Shown in pieces: positions 5,602 to 5,658 of a stretch of 5,658 nt of DNA; the first letter of the stretch is position 1; every line of letters begins with the position of its first letter. The stretch comes from Alphaproteobacteria bacterium UBA6544 (GTDB lineage Bacteria; Pseudomonadota; Alphaproteobacteria; UBA8366). The DNA is taken from assembly GCA_002434595.1 (NCBI GenBank), contig DJKK01000207.1, positions 1-5,658 on the forward strand. The letters are read 5' to 3'. The position numbers were made by a program, and so were the translations under genes. The notes beneath the pieces are model-generated. The model saw nothing but the letters and a program-made list of their open reading frames with translations, was not told where the DNA came from and ran no database searches.

Positions 5602-5658
5602 CGTTCGCGAATAAGCGAATACGTAAAGAACAGCGCGGCGGTAATCATCACGGCAAGT
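5598..5658 (-). CDS. C-terminal end of a probable membrane protein (partial)
   Basis: Reading the minus strand from 5657 gives LAVMITAALFFTYSLIRER and a TGA at 5600-5598. A hydrophobic stretch of about 15 residues followed by a short basic tail is typical of the last transmembrane helix of an inner-membrane protein with its C-terminus in the cytoplasm. Only 19 codons are visible and another minus-strand frame is also open here, so this is tentative. It lies 67 nt upstream of the selenoprotein start on the same strand. Confidence 0.35.
   Translation of the reverse strand, partial: LAVMITAALFFTYSLIRER

Overview
The window reads as a piece of a moderately GC-rich proteobacterial chromosome, most likely alphaproteobacterial and perhaps marine. 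This rests on the protein types: a crotonase and a ThDP enzyme that resemble families I recall from alphaproteobacteria, a decayed MlaA-like gene, and a small DUF3012-type lipoprotein. No ribosomal marker is present, so the taxonomy is inference.

Layout from left to right. A luciferase-like (LLM class) flavin oxidoreductase lies on the minus strand (28-972); the ribosome binding site and first codons of a possible next gene follow it at the left edge. Across a 139 bp divergent spacer is a plus-strand crotonase-fold enoyl-CoA hydratase/isomerase (1112-1900), followed by a 57-residue DUF3012-type lipoprotein (1963-2136) too short for most gene callers. A hairpin at 2154-2172 sits between this gene and the convergent minus-strand acetolactate-synthase-like ThDP enzyme (2163-3839). 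The first part therefore carries three catabolic-type enzymes (flavin monooxygenase, acyl-CoA hydratase/isomerase, ThDP lyase/decarboxylase). They are not one operon, and no shared pathway can be proven.

From 3988 to 4665 lies a decayed plus-strand gene that I read as an MlaA/VacJ-family (outer-membrane phospholipid transport) pseudogene. It has a signal peptide, three in-frame stops, two compensating frameshifts and a missing central part, with a well preserved C-terminus.

The most striking element is the minus-strand gene at 4772-5530. A conventional reading starts at 5407 and gives a DinB-like protein with an odd N-terminus. Reading upstream through one in-frame TGA (5494-5492) reaches an ATG at 5530 behind a perfect AGGAGG. 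It restores a complete N-terminal glutaredoxin domain whose redox motif is [TGA]-Thr-Ser-Cys. A perfect 6-bp hairpin with a G in the second loop position begins 16 nt after the TGA, as expected for a bacterial SECIS element. I interpret this as a selenocysteine-containing glutaredoxin-DinB fusion (252 residues, Sec13) with a UxxC active site, its own sigma70-like promoter and a strong intrinsic terminator. At the right edge, the tail of a probable membrane protein ends just upstream on the same strand.
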